Under the pieces are notes generated by a model that had not been told where the DNA came from, made no database searches, and saw nothing but the letters and a program-made list of their open reading frames with translations. Shown piece by piece: positions 53,527-62,196 of a stretch of 64,000 nt of DNA. Within the stretch, counting starts at the first letter, position 1; every line of letters starts with the position of its first letter. The DNA comes from CAZUCE01 sp964619265. GTDB taxonomy: Bacteria > Planctomycetota > UBA1135 > GCA-002686595. The position numbers and the translations under genes are program-made. The stretch lies in NCBI GenBank assembly GCA_964619265.1, contig CAZUCE010000004.1, positions 62,001-126,000 on the forward strand. Direction: 5' to 3'.

Positions 53527-55506
53527 CTAGTACCGTGGCGCGCTGGCTTCGAGACCTACGCCCATGGGACGCCGGCGCAGGCTCGGCCAGATGGGGTTGT
53601 CGAAGTCGGCGTGGGCGGCCAGGAGGGCGTCCGGCGCCAGTCGCAGGCGAAGCCGATCCTCCAGCCGCTCGCTTCGACGTGCGAGATCGCCCATCCAGCG
53701 CCCCAGGTCCGGCCAGCGTCTTGGCGCGGCGAGCTTGGCCGTGCGGGGCGGCTCGGTTCGGCCAATGAGTTGTTGGGAGACGGCGCCGTGGAGCACACCG
53801 ATCGCAAGCCCGTCCCCCGGGTCGACCGCGAGCAGGACTCGGGTTCCGCTCTCGAGTCCGGCATGGGGCGCGGACGCCGGCAGCCACTGAATGCCCAGGG
53901 TCGAACTCGGAAGCTGCCAGGGGTCCAAGCTGGCGCCACGCGCAGGTCCCAGTGTGGGCGATTCGGTCGATCCGGTTCCGAAGCGGGTGGCCTCGAAGGC
54001 GAGTGCGCTCCCGAAGATCGGCAGGGCCACGACCAAGTCGTATTCACTGCGGCCTATGCGATGGGCCGCCTCGGCGACCGAGATCGAACGGTCCCCGGGC
54101 AACTGCATCGCCGGGGGCGGAAACAGAACGTGGTCGACGATCAGGTCGGGAAACTCCTGCCAGACTGCGCGTCGTTCCTCGGTCGGGAGCCCAATCAGCA
54201 AAGCGCGGCGCTCGGCGATCGCGTTCGTCGAGCTCACGACGGCCAGGGCGGACAGGGACAAGCGCAAACAAGCTGCGTCCAATTCACGCTGCGCATTGGG
54301 TGGCGTCAGCGTGCTGGCTCCACACACCAAGAATCGTCCGCCGTTCGGCTCGGTCACTTCGCGAACCGCGAGGGGAGCTTGGCCTGGCTCCAGGTGCGCC
54401 CCGGATCCTGTTGCGAGGACACCTAGCGGTCTTGGGTCGAGGTCGGTGCCTGCTGGAGCCACCGAAGCCGGCAGCCACAGAAATACGGATGCGCAGGCCA
54501 GGCTGCAGGCGAGCAGCCCGCCCTTGGGAGCGAGGCGTGCGATCGGGGGCGCGGAGAGCACCGCCAGGGCCGCGCCGAGGCCGGCCACGATCGCAGGCAG
54601 CCAGGGGGGCAGGTTCCAATCGGGCAAACCAGCGAGAAGTGCTTCGGTTCCGGCGCCGAGCGTCGCGCCGGTCACGATCGAAGCGAGCCGCCGGGGCCGG
54701 CGGGCGCCCGCTAGGGTGAGCCCGAGAGCGAGTGCGGGCAGGCCGAGTGCGAGCAGCGTGAGCAAGGCCGTCCAGCCGGGCGACCCGAGCCCTATCCAGC
54801 CCGGTTCGAGGAATCCTGTTCGGCGGAGCAGGTTCTCAAAGCCCCTGGCGTGAACCACGAACGAGTCCGCTCGCAGGACGAACGCCACGCTGGCAGGGAC
54901 GAGCACGAGGCCGATGGCTGCGGCGAGCGGACTCCGGCCGCCGGCGGCCAAGCGACGGAACAGGGCTGCGCTCACCGCGATCCCAGCGAGCCAGCAGCAC
55001 GCCATCCATCGCAGGTCGTCGAGGGTGCCGGCTGTTTGGGCTGCGGTGTTTCTCAGGAGCGGGGCCAAGCTGAGTCCGGCTCCAGCCGCTGCCAGCAATA
55101 GGCCCAAACCCTCGGGAAAACTCGGTTGGGCCGCGCGCTCGGACTCGGTCGATTCGCGCCGGGCGGGTGGGCGCGCGGCGCTGGAAATGGCAATCGCACC
55201 GAGCAACAGAATCAACGCAAAACCGATTGGGCCGCGCGGCACAACCCACTCATTCCAAAAAAACAGGTGACCGAGGAACCCTGAAGCGGCACCGGCGGCG
55301 ACCCATGCGGGGGCTAGGTCGGTGGCACGGCGTGCCTGGTTTCGCAGGCTGAATCCAATGACCAGCCCACCGGCGATCCACAGGCCGGTCCAACTCAAGT
55401 TGGGATGTACGGCGAGCGCGGTAGGGCCAAATCCACCGGGCGCGAGGCAGCTAGCTCCGAGCGCACCGGAGAATCCGCCGAGGGTCAGGCTGCGAGCAAA
55501 AGCCAT
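53527..55506 (-). CDS. Large membrane protein, C-terminal soluble domain of unknown function
   Basis: A 659-aa protein. The first 400 residues contain about ten to twelve membrane helices; the last 250 (from about LATGSGAHLEPGQAPL) are soluble and of mixed alpha/beta type with RALLIGLPTEERRAVWQEF and DLVVALPIFGSALAFEATRF. The plan of a membrane region followed by a Rossmann-like domain recalls membrane-bound spermidine-synthase-like proteins, but no SAM-binding motif is clear, so this is a weak suggestion. ATG 55506 is chosen because the upstream in-frame part (58 residues) is not hydrophobic and crosses the region of the terminator upstream. Same direction as the TPR gene, 163 bp before it. 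Confidence 0.65.
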   Translation of the reverse strand: MAFARSLTLGGFSGALGASCLAPGGFGPTALAVHPNLSWTGLWIAGGLVIGFSLRNQARRATDLAPAWVAAGAASGFLGHLFFWNEWVVPRGPIGFALILLLGAIAISSAARPPARRESTESERAAQPSFPEGLGLLLAAAGAGLSLAPLLRNTAAQTAGTLDDLRWMACCWLAGIAVSAALFRRLAAGGRSPLAAAIGLVLVPASVAFVLRADSFVVHARGFENLLRRTGFLEPGWIGLGSPGWTALLTLLALGLPALALGLTLAGARRPRRLASIVTGATLGAGTEALLAGLPDWNLPPWLPAIVAGLGAALAVLSAPPIARLAPKGGLLACSLACASVFLWLPASVAPAGTDLDPRPLGVLATGSGAHLEPGQAPLAVREVTEPNGGRFLVCGASTLTPPNAQRELDAACLRLSLSALAVVSSTNAIAERRALLIGLPTEERRAVWQEFPDLIVDHVLFPPPAMQLPGDRSISVAEAAHRIGRSEYDLVVALPIFGSALAFEATRFGTGSTESPTLGPARGASLDPWQLPSSTLGIQWLPASAPHAGLESGTRVLLAVDPGDGLAIGVLHGAVSQQLIGRTEPPRTAKLAAPRRWPDLGRWMGDLARRSERLEDRLRLRLAPDALLAAHADFDNPIWPSLRRRPMGVGLEASAPRY

Positions 55507-55684
55507 TGAGTGAATAACTAACGCCCGCGACAAGCGGCTCGTGAAGAGTTTTTTGTGAAATGGCACGGGCCCCGCAGGGAGCCCAAGGAGTGTCCCGTGT
55601 GCGGGGTCCTTTTCGCGGAATTGAAACTCAGGCAAGGCGGCGTTCGTGCAGCGATTCGGTTTGCTCGCAAGCCGTTCCAAGCAA

Positions 55685-55722
55685 ACCGCCCGGGACTCGG
55701 CAAAAGCCGAATCCCGGGCGGT
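55685..55722 (-). terminator. Intrinsic terminator of the DUF1579 gene
   Basis: A 17-bp stem with the loop TTTT on the minus strand. One position is a mismatch on the plus strand but a G-U wobble in the minus-strand RNA, which supports leftward use. It is followed on the minus strand by TTTGCTTGG. It lies 37 bp beyond the stop of the gene at 55759. A second smaller hairpin (GGTTCTCC/GGAGAACC, 55727-55745) sits just before it. Confidence 0.8.
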
Positions 55723-55758
55723 GCTCGGTTCTCCTCGGGAGAACCCGTGCGCTGCGAC

Positions 55759-56403
55759 TTAGCGGCGCGTGTACTCGATCTTCATGTTCATCTCGCCGCG
55801 CTGGCCGTCGTTGACCAGGTAGTTCGTGTACGAGAAGTTGTTTTCGTCGGTGAATTCGAGGACAGCTTCGTTCTCCTGGATCTCGCCGGTCATCACGTCC
55901 GGGTCCGATCCGAGGAACGTGATCCGCTGGGCGTCTTCGGAGGCGAAGCCGGCGCTGTAGGAGAGGTTCGTGGTCGAGTTGTCGAACCAGATCGCCTTGA
56001 ACGCCTGGTCCAGGTTGCTGTAACCGATGATCTGACGGCCTTCGAAGGGCTTGCCTTCCCATTCCATGGTGAAGGTGCCTTCGACGAATCGACCGCCCAT
56101 CGACCAATTGGCAACCCAGTTGCCGGTGTTGCTTTCGGTTTCGCCGTCGTGGACGAAGGTGGTCTTGACGTCGAACTCACCGATCATCGTGGTGAGCATC
56201 TCGTGGTTTTCGTTGATGGCACCGGCGCGCATCATTGCTGCCATCATCGGGTCGATTTCGTCGGCACCGGCTTCCTGGGTGCCGCGCGCGGTCTCGGACT
56301 GGGCATCCTGGGTTTCCTGGGCGGGTTGCGAGGAAATTCCGAGGCCGACGGTGACGCCGAGGGCGGTCGCGCCGAGCAATCCGGCGAGGTAGGTGGCTTC
56401 CAT
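55759..56403 (-). CDS. DUF1579 family protein
   Basis: A 214-aa protein. An N-terminal hydrophobic segment (LAGLLGATALGVTVGLGI) acts as signal or anchor, then a low-complexity linker. The DUF1579 domain starts at about residue 60: NENHEMLTTMIGEFDVKT, SMGGRFVEGTFTMEWEGKPF, GYSNLDQAFKAIWFDNSTT. The fold is a lipocalin-like beta barrel; function unknown. It is divergent from mutY, with 54 bp between the starts. TACACA lies 14 nt upstream of the ATG. Confidence 0.88.
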   Translation of the reverse strand: MEATYLAGLLGATALGVTVGLGISSQPAQETQDAQSETARGTQEAGADEIDPMMAAMMRAGAINENHEMLTTMIGEFDVKTTFVHDGETESNTGNWVANWSMGGRFVEGTFTMEWEGKPFEGRQIIGYSNLDQAFKAIWFDNSTTNLSYSAGFASEDAQRITFLGSDPDVMTGEIQENEAVLEFTDENNFSYTNYLVNDGQRGEMNMKIEYTRR

Positions 56404-56457
56404 GATTTGTTGAGGGTTGTGTAGGGGCGGAGCTTTCGGGGCGTCCGCTGGGGGGGC

Positions 56458-57639
56458 ATGCTACACCCCCTTATGGCTGAGTGCGGCAGACGGACGGAAA
56501 CGGCGGGCGCCCGTGAGGGCGATCAGGGGCTCGTGAGGGCCCTGTGCGCCTGGTACGCGCGGGAAGCCCGGGATCTGCCCTGGCGGCGCCTGGACGACCC
56601 CTACGCGATTTGGATCTGCGAGACGATGTGCCAGCAGACGCGGATCGAAACCGTAATCCCCTACTGGGAGCGGTTTTTAGCCGAATTGCCCGACCCGGCG
56701 GCGCTCGCGGCCGTCGAGGAGGATCGGTTGCTCGGCCTGTGGAGCGGCCTTGGCTACTACTCGCGGGCCCGCCGTCTGCGCGAGGCCGCCCGCGTCATCG
56801 TGTCGGAACACGGGGGCAAGCTGCCGCGGACGGCGGAGCAGCTGCGTGAGCTGCCTGGCATCGGGCCCTATACGGCGGGGGCGGTGGCCTCGATCGCGTT
56901 CGGCGAGCGTGCGCCCCTGGTGGACGGCAACGTGGCGCGAGTCCTGTGTCGTCTGGAGGGCCATGAGGCGCCGCTTGGGTCGGGCGAGCTGCGCCGCACA
57001 CTCGAGCGCCGGACGGCGGATCTCGTGGCTCGGACCACCCGCGGGCGATTCGGCCCGGGAAGCTGGAATCAGGCGCTGATGGAGCTTGGAGCCCTGATCT
57101 GCACGCCGCGTCAGCCGTCTTGCCTGTTGTGCCCCGCACGCGACCGGTGCCGGGCTCGGAGCCAGGGGGATCCCGAGCGCTTGCCGGTTCCGGCTCCAAA
57201 GCCTGAGAAAATCGAAGTGCGGCTCGAGGTGTTTTGGATTCAACGCCACGATCGCATCCTGCTGGCCAAGCGACCGGCCGGCGGCCGAATGGCCAGCCTG
57301 CTCGAGCTGCCGACCCGCGAGCATCCCTGCGGTCCGGACGCAACCACCTACCTGTGGCCGGCCAAGATCGGCCTCCCGGGCCTGCGCGAGGTCCGTGAAT
57401 TGGGCGAAGTACCGCACGGAATCACGCGGCACCGCATTCGCGCCCGGGTGATTCGGGCCGCTTGCCGAGCCTCGGCGCTCACCAAGCCGGCCGCTCCGTT
57501 TCGCTGGGTGCCGCTCGACGGGCTCGATGATCTGCCGCTCACCGGCCTCGCCCGGAAAATCCTGGCTCGGGACTTCGAAGACGGACCGCGCGCGCGCGGC
57601 GGGGCACGCCGGGTAGGCTTCGGCAACCCCCGCCCATGA
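56458..57639 (+). CDS. mutY: A/G-specific adenine glycosylase
   Basis: A 393-aa protein. The HhH-GPD domain has LPWRRLDDPYAIWICETMCQ, the helix-hairpin-helix LPGIGPYTAGAVASIAFGE with the catalytic Asp in PLVDGNVARVLCRL, and the iron-sulfur cluster ligands in ICTPRQPSCLLCPARDRC (Cx6CxxCx5C). The C-terminal part (about 240-370) is the NUDIX-like 8-oxoG recognition domain. It removes adenine mispaired with 8-oxoguanine. The start may be ATG 56458 or the ATG 15 nt downstream at 56473. Its stop overlaps the next gene's ATG (ATGA). Confidence 0.95.
   Translation: MLHPLMAECGRRTETAGAREGDQGLVRALCAWYAREARDLPWRRLDDPYAIWICETMCQQTRIETVIPYWERFLAELPDPAALAAVEEDRLLGLWSGLGYYSRARRLREAARVIVSEHGGKLPRTAEQLRELPGIGPYTAGAVASIAFGERAPLVDGNVARVLCRLEGHEAPLGSGELRRTLERRTADLVARTTRGRFGPGSWNQALMELGALICTPRQPSCLLCPARDRCRARSQGDPERLPVPAPKPEKIEVRLEVFWIQRHDRILLAKRPAGGRMASLLELPTREHPCGPDATTYLWPAKIGLPGLREVRELGEVPHGITRHRIRARVIRAACRASALTKPAAPFRWVPLDGLDDLPLTGLARKILARDFEDGPRARGGARRVGFGNPRP
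57614..57619 (+). promoter_or_regulatory. TAGGCT, possible -10 box inside the end of mutY
   Basis: TAGGCT 16 nt before the ATG at 57636. It may give the glycosyltransferase gene its own promoter, or be coincidental as it lies in mutY coding sequence. Confidence 0.2.
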
Positions 57640-58577
57640 CCGCCGAAACAACGCCTGCAGTCCCGATGTCCTCTACGGATCGTTCAAGCGCTTCCTTGAC
57701 CAGCCGAGGGGTGACGATTGTTGTCCCTGCCTACAACGAGGAACTTGGGATCCGCGGCGTCGTGGAACGCCTTTGCTCTCTCGATCTCGGCGTCAGCCAG
57801 GAGGTCCTGGTCGTCGAAGATGGCTCGAGCGACGGAACCGCGGCCAAGCTGAAGGAGCTCGAAGCCGAGTTCGCAGCGCTCACCGTCCACCAGCACCCGG
57901 TAAACCGGGGTTACGGAGCTGCTCTCAAGACCGGCTTCGCTGCCGCTGCCAACGACGTGGTGATCATCACCGACGCCGACGGCACCTATCCGGAGGATCG
58001 GATTCCGGACCTGCTGGCGCGGATTGACGACGGCGCCGAAATGGTGGTCGGCGCGCGGCGCGGGGAGAACGTGCATATCCCGCTCATCCGCCGGCCGGCC
58101 AAGGCCGCGCTCCGCTGGCTAGCCTCGTTCCTCGCTGGCACGCGCATCCCCGACTTGAACTCGGGTCTGCGGGCGTTCCGGCGCGAGTTGGTCCTGACCT
58201 ACGTGCCGATCTTGCCGAGTGGCTTCTCGTTTACGACGACGATTACCCTGGCTTCGCTGACGAACCACCACCGCGTCGACTACATCGACATCGACTACGC
58301 TCAACGCTCCGGTCGATCCAAGATTCAGCCGATTCGCGACACGCTGCGCTTTATTGGCCTGATCGTGCGGACCGTGCTCTACTTCAACCCGCTCAAGGTG
58401 TTTTACCCCGTCGTCGGGATCCTGAGCCTGGTGCTGGCCGGTTCGCTGATCCACGACTTCTTCTACGAGAACCCAGCCAACCTCGGCGACAAGTCGGTGC
58501 TCCTGTTCGTGGCGGTGGTCCAGGTTCTGTCCCTCGGGCTCCTAGCTGACCTGATCGAGAAGAAATCCCGCCTGTAG
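57636..58577 (+). CDS. GT2 glycosyltransferase, polyprenyl-phosphate sugar synthase type
   Basis: A 313-aa protein. The GT-A domain (about residues 25-240) has TIVVPAYNEELGIRGVVERL, VEDGSSDGT and the metal motif ITDADGTYPEDRIPDL, with LNSGLRAFRRE as the acceptor-side motif. Two hydrophobic helices follow at the C-terminus (about 245-300). This is the DPM1/DpgS-like arrangement, transferring a sugar from a nucleotide to polyprenyl phosphate at the membrane. It overlaps mutY by 4 bp, a combination that is probably opportunistic rather than functional. Confidence 0.88.
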   Translation: MTAETTPAVPMSSTDRSSASLTSRGVTIVVPAYNEELGIRGVVERLCSLDLGVSQEVLVVEDGSSDGTAAKLKELEAEFAALTVHQHPVNRGYGAALKTGFAAAANDVVIITDADGTYPEDRIPDLLARIDDGAEMVVGARRGENVHIPLIRRPAKAALRWLASFLAGTRIPDLNSGLRAFRRELVLTYVPILPSGFSFTTTITLASLTNHHRVDYIDIDYAQRSGRSKIQPIRDTLRFIGLIVRTVLYFNPLKVFYPVVGILSLVLAGSLIHDFFYENPANLGDKSVLLFVAVVQVLSLGLLADLIEKKSRL

Positions 58578-58652
58578 GAGCGTGAGGCTGCCGGAAACCG
58601 AGGAAGGCTCAAGACTGGAGGAACCGCTCGACGACGTTCTTTCTATAGAGCC

Positions 58653-58741
58653 CTAGCAGCCAGCGGCGAAGAACCGTCACCGGGTGTGCGATCGAAATTT
58701 GTTCTGACAAGGCGTATCGACGCTTCGAAATCTCCGGGTTT
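58653..58741 (+). repeat. Intergenic repeat, copy B
   Basis: Partner of 6173-6263 in the same orientation, with the exact 14-mer GCGATCGAAATTTG at 58688-58701. It occupies most of the 285-bp gap between the GT2 gene and the acyltransferase; the gap holds nothing else recognisable apart from a promoter-like hexamer near its right end. Confidence 0.6.
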
Positions 58742-58841
58742 CACCGTAGACGCGGCGCAGTCCAGGACCGATTTCGAGCGTGCAGCCGGAGGCAGGAAGC
58801 TTGTCACGGACTGCCAGGCCCACGCCACCCTCCGTCTCGGC

Positions 58842-58847
58842 TATTCT
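58842..58847 (+). promoter_or_regulatory. TATTCT, putative -10 box of the acyltransferase gene
   Basis: TATTCT 15 nt before the ATG at 58863, in the gap after the intergenic repeat. Confidence 0.35.
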
Positions 58848-58862
58848 CGGTCCAGACTTCTC

Positions 58863-59477
58863 ATGCTCGGTTTCCTCAAAAAGCCCCTCCGCTATCTCGC
58901 CGTCGAGCACAATTTGCTCCGGCCGTTGTGGATCAAAATCGCCAAGCCTCGCGGCGAGGAGTACGCCGAGTGGCTCAAGCGTTGGGGGGGGCTGCATTCG
59001 GTCGGCGAGGGCAACTGCATTCAGACCTCTACGGACATCGTCGATCCGCAATACGTGAGAATCGGCAGCCACTGCGTGTTTTCGACCTGCGCACTGATCG
59101 GACACGACGCCTCGGTGGCGATCATCAACCGTGCTTTCAACAAGCGGCTCGATGCGGTCGGTAAGGTCGATATTCGCGACAATTGCTTCATCGGTTACGG
59201 GGCGATCGTTTTGCCCGGCGTGACCATCGGCCCCAACGCGATCGTGGCGGCCGGAGCGGTCGTGAACAAGGATGTTGGGGAAGGCGAAGTCGTGGGGGGC
59301 GTGCCCGCGCGGACCTTGTGCAAGATCGACGATCTGGTGCACCGCATGGAGGCTCGCAGCAACTCGTTTCCGTGGGCGGACCTGATCGCGAAGCGGGATG
59401 GGGATTACGACCCCACGATTGAACCCGAACTGCATCGCCTGCGTCAGGCGTTCATGTTCGGCGAAGCTCACTCCTAA
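58863..59477 (+). CDS. Hexapeptide-repeat (left-handed beta-helix) acyltransferase
   Basis: A 204-aa protein. The hexapeptide stretch VRIGSHCVFSTCALIGHDAS is followed by VDIRDNCFIGYGAIVLPGVT and IGPNAIVAAGAVVNKDV, ending with the typical VVGGVPARTL. These enzymes are trimeric O- or N-acetyltransferases of sugars and related molecules. The N-terminal 60 residues (LWIKIAKPRGEEYAEWLKRW) are a helical lead. In-frame starts further upstream exist but lie in the repeat, so ATG 58863 is chosen. Confidence 0.88.
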   Translation: MLGFLKKPLRYLAVEHNLLRPLWIKIAKPRGEEYAEWLKRWGGLHSVGEGNCIQTSTDIVDPQYVRIGSHCVFSTCALIGHDASVAIINRAFNKRLDAVGKVDIRDNCFIGYGAIVLPGVTIGPNAIVAAGAVVNKDVGEGEVVGGVPARTLCKIDDLVHRMEARSNSFPWADLIAKRDGDYDPTIEPELHRLRQAFMFGEAHS

Positions 59478-59727
59478 CCGCCCTCCTCCCGAGGTGCTTC
59501 GCCGATGGGTTGGGGCCGCTCACTGAGGAGGCGACGACAATCAGCCAGCGAAGGTCCCGCCTGCGGCCTCGCCGCCGAGTCAACGGCCCCGTCGCTGCGT
59601 TCGAGCGCTCCGAAGGCGCGGATCGCGGAGTTCCGGCGACTCCCTGGCTCGTCCCGATGCTCAAAGGCGCACCCGCGGGGCGCAACTCGCGGCAGGTTCG
59701 CGCCGCGCCTAGGAACCGAGCGACCGG

Positions 59728-60741
59728 CTACTCAAGCGCGCGGTTCAGGACGAATCGCGTCCATCGTTCGGAGTAAACCGAGAGTTTCCAATGGTCCGGT
59801 GCCCAACCGGACAGGAAGCGGTGGAAGTCCGCCCAAGTATCGGGCCATAGGCTACGCCACTCCGACTCAACCGCCGACGGGTCTGGAGTTTGCTCACCAG
59901 GGCGGGCCGCCAGGCAGCGCGCGAACGACTCAAAGTAGGTATCTAGATAGATCTGGGCCATGCGCTCGAGACTGTTCCCGTCCAAGCAACTGCCTAGGAA
60001 GTAACCGACGTCCTGTACGCCGATCCCACCGCCCACGTACTGAAAGTCCAAGGCGGCTACCGCCGCGGGGTGAGCGGCGCTCGCGGAGGGAGACGAGAAG
60101 CAGAAGTTGGCGAGCTTGGCATCGCCGTGCACCAGGGTTTGGAAGCGAGCTGCGCCGATTCGCGCGTCGATCATCGGGGCCGCGCACCGAAGCTCGGGGT
60201 CTTGCAGTGCGGCCAGCTCGTCCGGACGCGTTGCGAGATGCCAGTAGGTGCCACGCTTCCAGAGGCCCGCTGGATCGACGCCGACGAACGCGGCGTGAAA
60301 TCCAGCGAGCCAGTGCAGGCAAGCGATGAGTTCGGGTTCGCTGAGCTCGGTGCGCCGCCCGCGAAACCCGGCGCCATCGAGATCTTCGAGCAGCATCCGG
60401 CCGCCGGTTGGAGTTTCCTGCTTAGCTAGGCAGCGGGGCACTCGAACAGAACTGCCAAGGCGCGGGCTGAACCGCTCATAAAACGCACGCTCTACGCGAT
60501 AGCTCGTGAGCTTCCGAGCGTTCGAGCGCTCCGAAGCCCAGCCCCTGGGATGGGAGGCCCGTCCGTCTTTCGGATCAACGACTTTGACAATCACCGAGTT
60601 GAAGGAGTTGGAGCTGGTCCCGTCCGAAGCGAGCGACCAACGTTCGATGCGTCCGTAGCCATTCCAGAGCTCTTGGACCAGCATCGGAGCGCCCTGAACG
60701 GATCGTCCCGTTGCGCGTTCAATCCAGGCGGCGGTTTCCAT
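59728..60741 (-). CDS. Ecdysteroid-kinase-like / APH-type small-molecule phosphotransferase
   Basis: A 337-aa kinase-fold protein. The Brenner motif is LVHGDAKLANFCF with the catalytic Asp, and ALDFQYVGGGIGVQDVGYFL is the metal-binding Asp loop, in the form seen in the EcKL/DUF1679 branch of the choline/aminoglycoside kinase superfamily. The substrate is unknown. Upstream is a duplicated TAGAAT element. Between it and the acyltransferase (59478-59727) no gene is seen. Confidence 0.82.
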   Translation of the reverse strand: METAAWIERATGRSVQGAPMLVQELWNGYGRIERWSLASDGTSSNSFNSVIVKVVDPKDGRASHPRGWASERSNARKLTSYRVERAFYERFSPRLGSSVRVPRCLAKQETPTGGRMLLEDLDGAGFRGRRTELSEPELIACLHWLAGFHAAFVGVDPAGLWKRGTYWHLATRPDELAALQDPELRCAAPMIDARIGAARFQTLVHGDAKLANFCFSSPSASAAHPAAVAALDFQYVGGGIGVQDVGYFLGSCLDGNSLERMAQIYLDTYFESFARCLAARPGEQTPDPSAVESEWRSLWPDTWADFHRFLSGWAPDHWKLSVYSERWTRFVLNRALE

Positions 60742-60761
60742 GCAGAGGGTTCGAGGCGGGA

Positions 60762-60784
60762 GATTCTAGACAGGTGATTCTAGA
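60762..60784 (-). promoter_or_regulatory. Duplicated TCTAGAATC element upstream of the kinase gene
   Basis: On the minus strand TCTAGAATC occurs twice, 14 bp apart (plus-strand 60762-60770 and 60776-60784), giving two TAGAAT hexamers 21 and 35 nt before the ATG at 60741. They could be two -10 boxes or a repeated operator. Confidence 0.35.
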
Positions 60785-61235
60785 TAGGGCGGGAGGCGAC
60801 TTTCTCCCGGGCGCACCGCGACGGCGGTGAACCCGTGCCAGGTTCTGCACAACCTGGGTCGGGCCTTGGAAGAGGGATCGCCGAGCTAGCCCGTGGTTCA
60901 GGGGGGGGCCGGACCCCCTGGACTCGATCGCTCGCCCGATTTGAAAGGGACCCAGGGCTTGTCGGCTCGAGATTCGGAGTCCCTAAGATGCTCGCTCCGG
61001 CCGTCTCAGAGGAGGTGGCCTTCGACTTCACTCATTCGCCTCGCTTCGGCGACCCAGGGAGCACCATGTTTCACTTCTTTCCATCGCAGGGTTCGAAGGT
61101 CCGTGCGCTTTCAAAGGCAACCTTCGCGGGCCAAGGTCAAGCCGGCCACGGGCTGGTGCTCTCCGCACGGAAAGCTGAGGTGGGCGATTCCCTCGAATTG
61201 CCCGACCACTTCCGCGAGATAGCAACAACCGCGCT
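60785..61235. other. Intergenic stretch without a confident gene
   Basis: About 450 bp. A plus-strand frame runs from 60835 to 61290 but overlaps the next gene and has no recognisable motif; a minus-strand frame (with LAEVVGQFEGIAHLSFPCGE) is equally undecided. It may contain a decayed gene. Confidence 0.35.
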
Positions 61236-62036
61236 GTGCGCGGATCGGTGTTCCGTGCTCGCCGAGTCCCTGGATCCGCGGCCCCGTTGAGTTCCTTCGA
61301 TGCGGAGACCCTCTGCGGCGGCGCGCTGCCAGCCTTCGGCCCCGAAGATCTGGATCCTGGATTCGCCGCGGCCCTCGCTGAGAACACACCGGCAGCCTGG
61401 CGTGAAGTCGTCGACGAGCCCTTCGCTCGCGTCTATACGTTTCGCCTATTGACCGATGCAGCGCTCGCGCGCTTCGATCGTGAGATCGACGAACGCGCGA
61501 ACCGGGCGCGCGCGGCGGGGCTCGAACTGGAGGCCCCAAACGGCATGCACGAGTACGGGTTCGTGTTGGACGGTTTGGGCTTCCGCGCGCGACTGGAGGA
61601 CGTCATGTCTCGGTTGCTGGCTCCGCTATGTCGGTCGCTCTACCCAGACCTGGGCGGAGGCGAGCTCGATCAGCATCACGGTTTCCTCGTCGAATACGCC
61701 CGCGACAAGGATGAAGATCTCGGGTTTCACGTGGACGACAGCGAAGTCACCTTGAACTTGTGCCTCGGTCGCGAATTCGAGGGCGGCGATCTGTACTTCC
61801 GCGGCCTGCGTTGCCCTCGGCACATGCAGACCTTGCCGGAACCACACGAGTCCTATGAGTATCCCCATGAACCCGGCGTAGCCTTGATCCATGCCGGTAA
61901 GCACCGCCATGGTGTCGACTACCTGCGCTCGGGCCTGCGAAGGAATCTGATCCTGTGGTGCCGAAATTCGAGCTACCGCGAGCAAGCGAACGTCACGGTC
62001 CCCTGCCCGGAATGGTGCGGGCGATTTTCCGGCTGA
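61236..62036 (+). CDS. 2OG-Fe(II) oxygenase (prolyl-4-hydroxylase-like)
   Basis: A 266-aa protein. The iron motif is LGFHVDDSEVTLNLCLG (HxD) with the distal His in HAGKHRHGVDYLRSGLRRNL, whose Arg would bind 2-oxoglutarate. GGDLYFRG is the typical strand in between. It resembles the P4H-like group that hydroxylates proteins or small molecules. It is 15 kb from the RiPP cluster and has no visible link to it. Start uncertain: GTG 61236, or TTG 61287 (LSSFDAETL), which removes a basic leader. Confidence 0.82.
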   Translation: MRGSVFRARRVPGSAAPLSSFDAETLCGGALPAFGPEDLDPGFAAALAENTPAAWREVVDEPFARVYTFRLLTDAALARFDREIDERANRARAAGLELEAPNGMHEYGFVLDGLGFRARLEDVMSRLLAPLCRSLYPDLGGGELDQHHGFLVEYARDKDEDLGFHVDDSEVTLNLCLGREFEGGDLYFRGLRCPRHMQTLPEPHESYEYPHEPGVALIHAGKHRHGVDYLRSGLRRNLILWCRNSSYREQANVTVPCPEWCGRFSG

Positions 62037-62196
62037 TTGGATTTTCCGGCGGAGTCTGTAGGCCGATGCTTGGGTGCGGGCTATTTGGGAGAAAGCGCTA
62101 CGCTTGAAGCCTACAGCCCGGAAACGGACTGGCCGGTCCATCGAGTTGTTCGATCCGGAGGACGCGCCTCTCGGTTCCCCCTCGCATCCTTGTCCT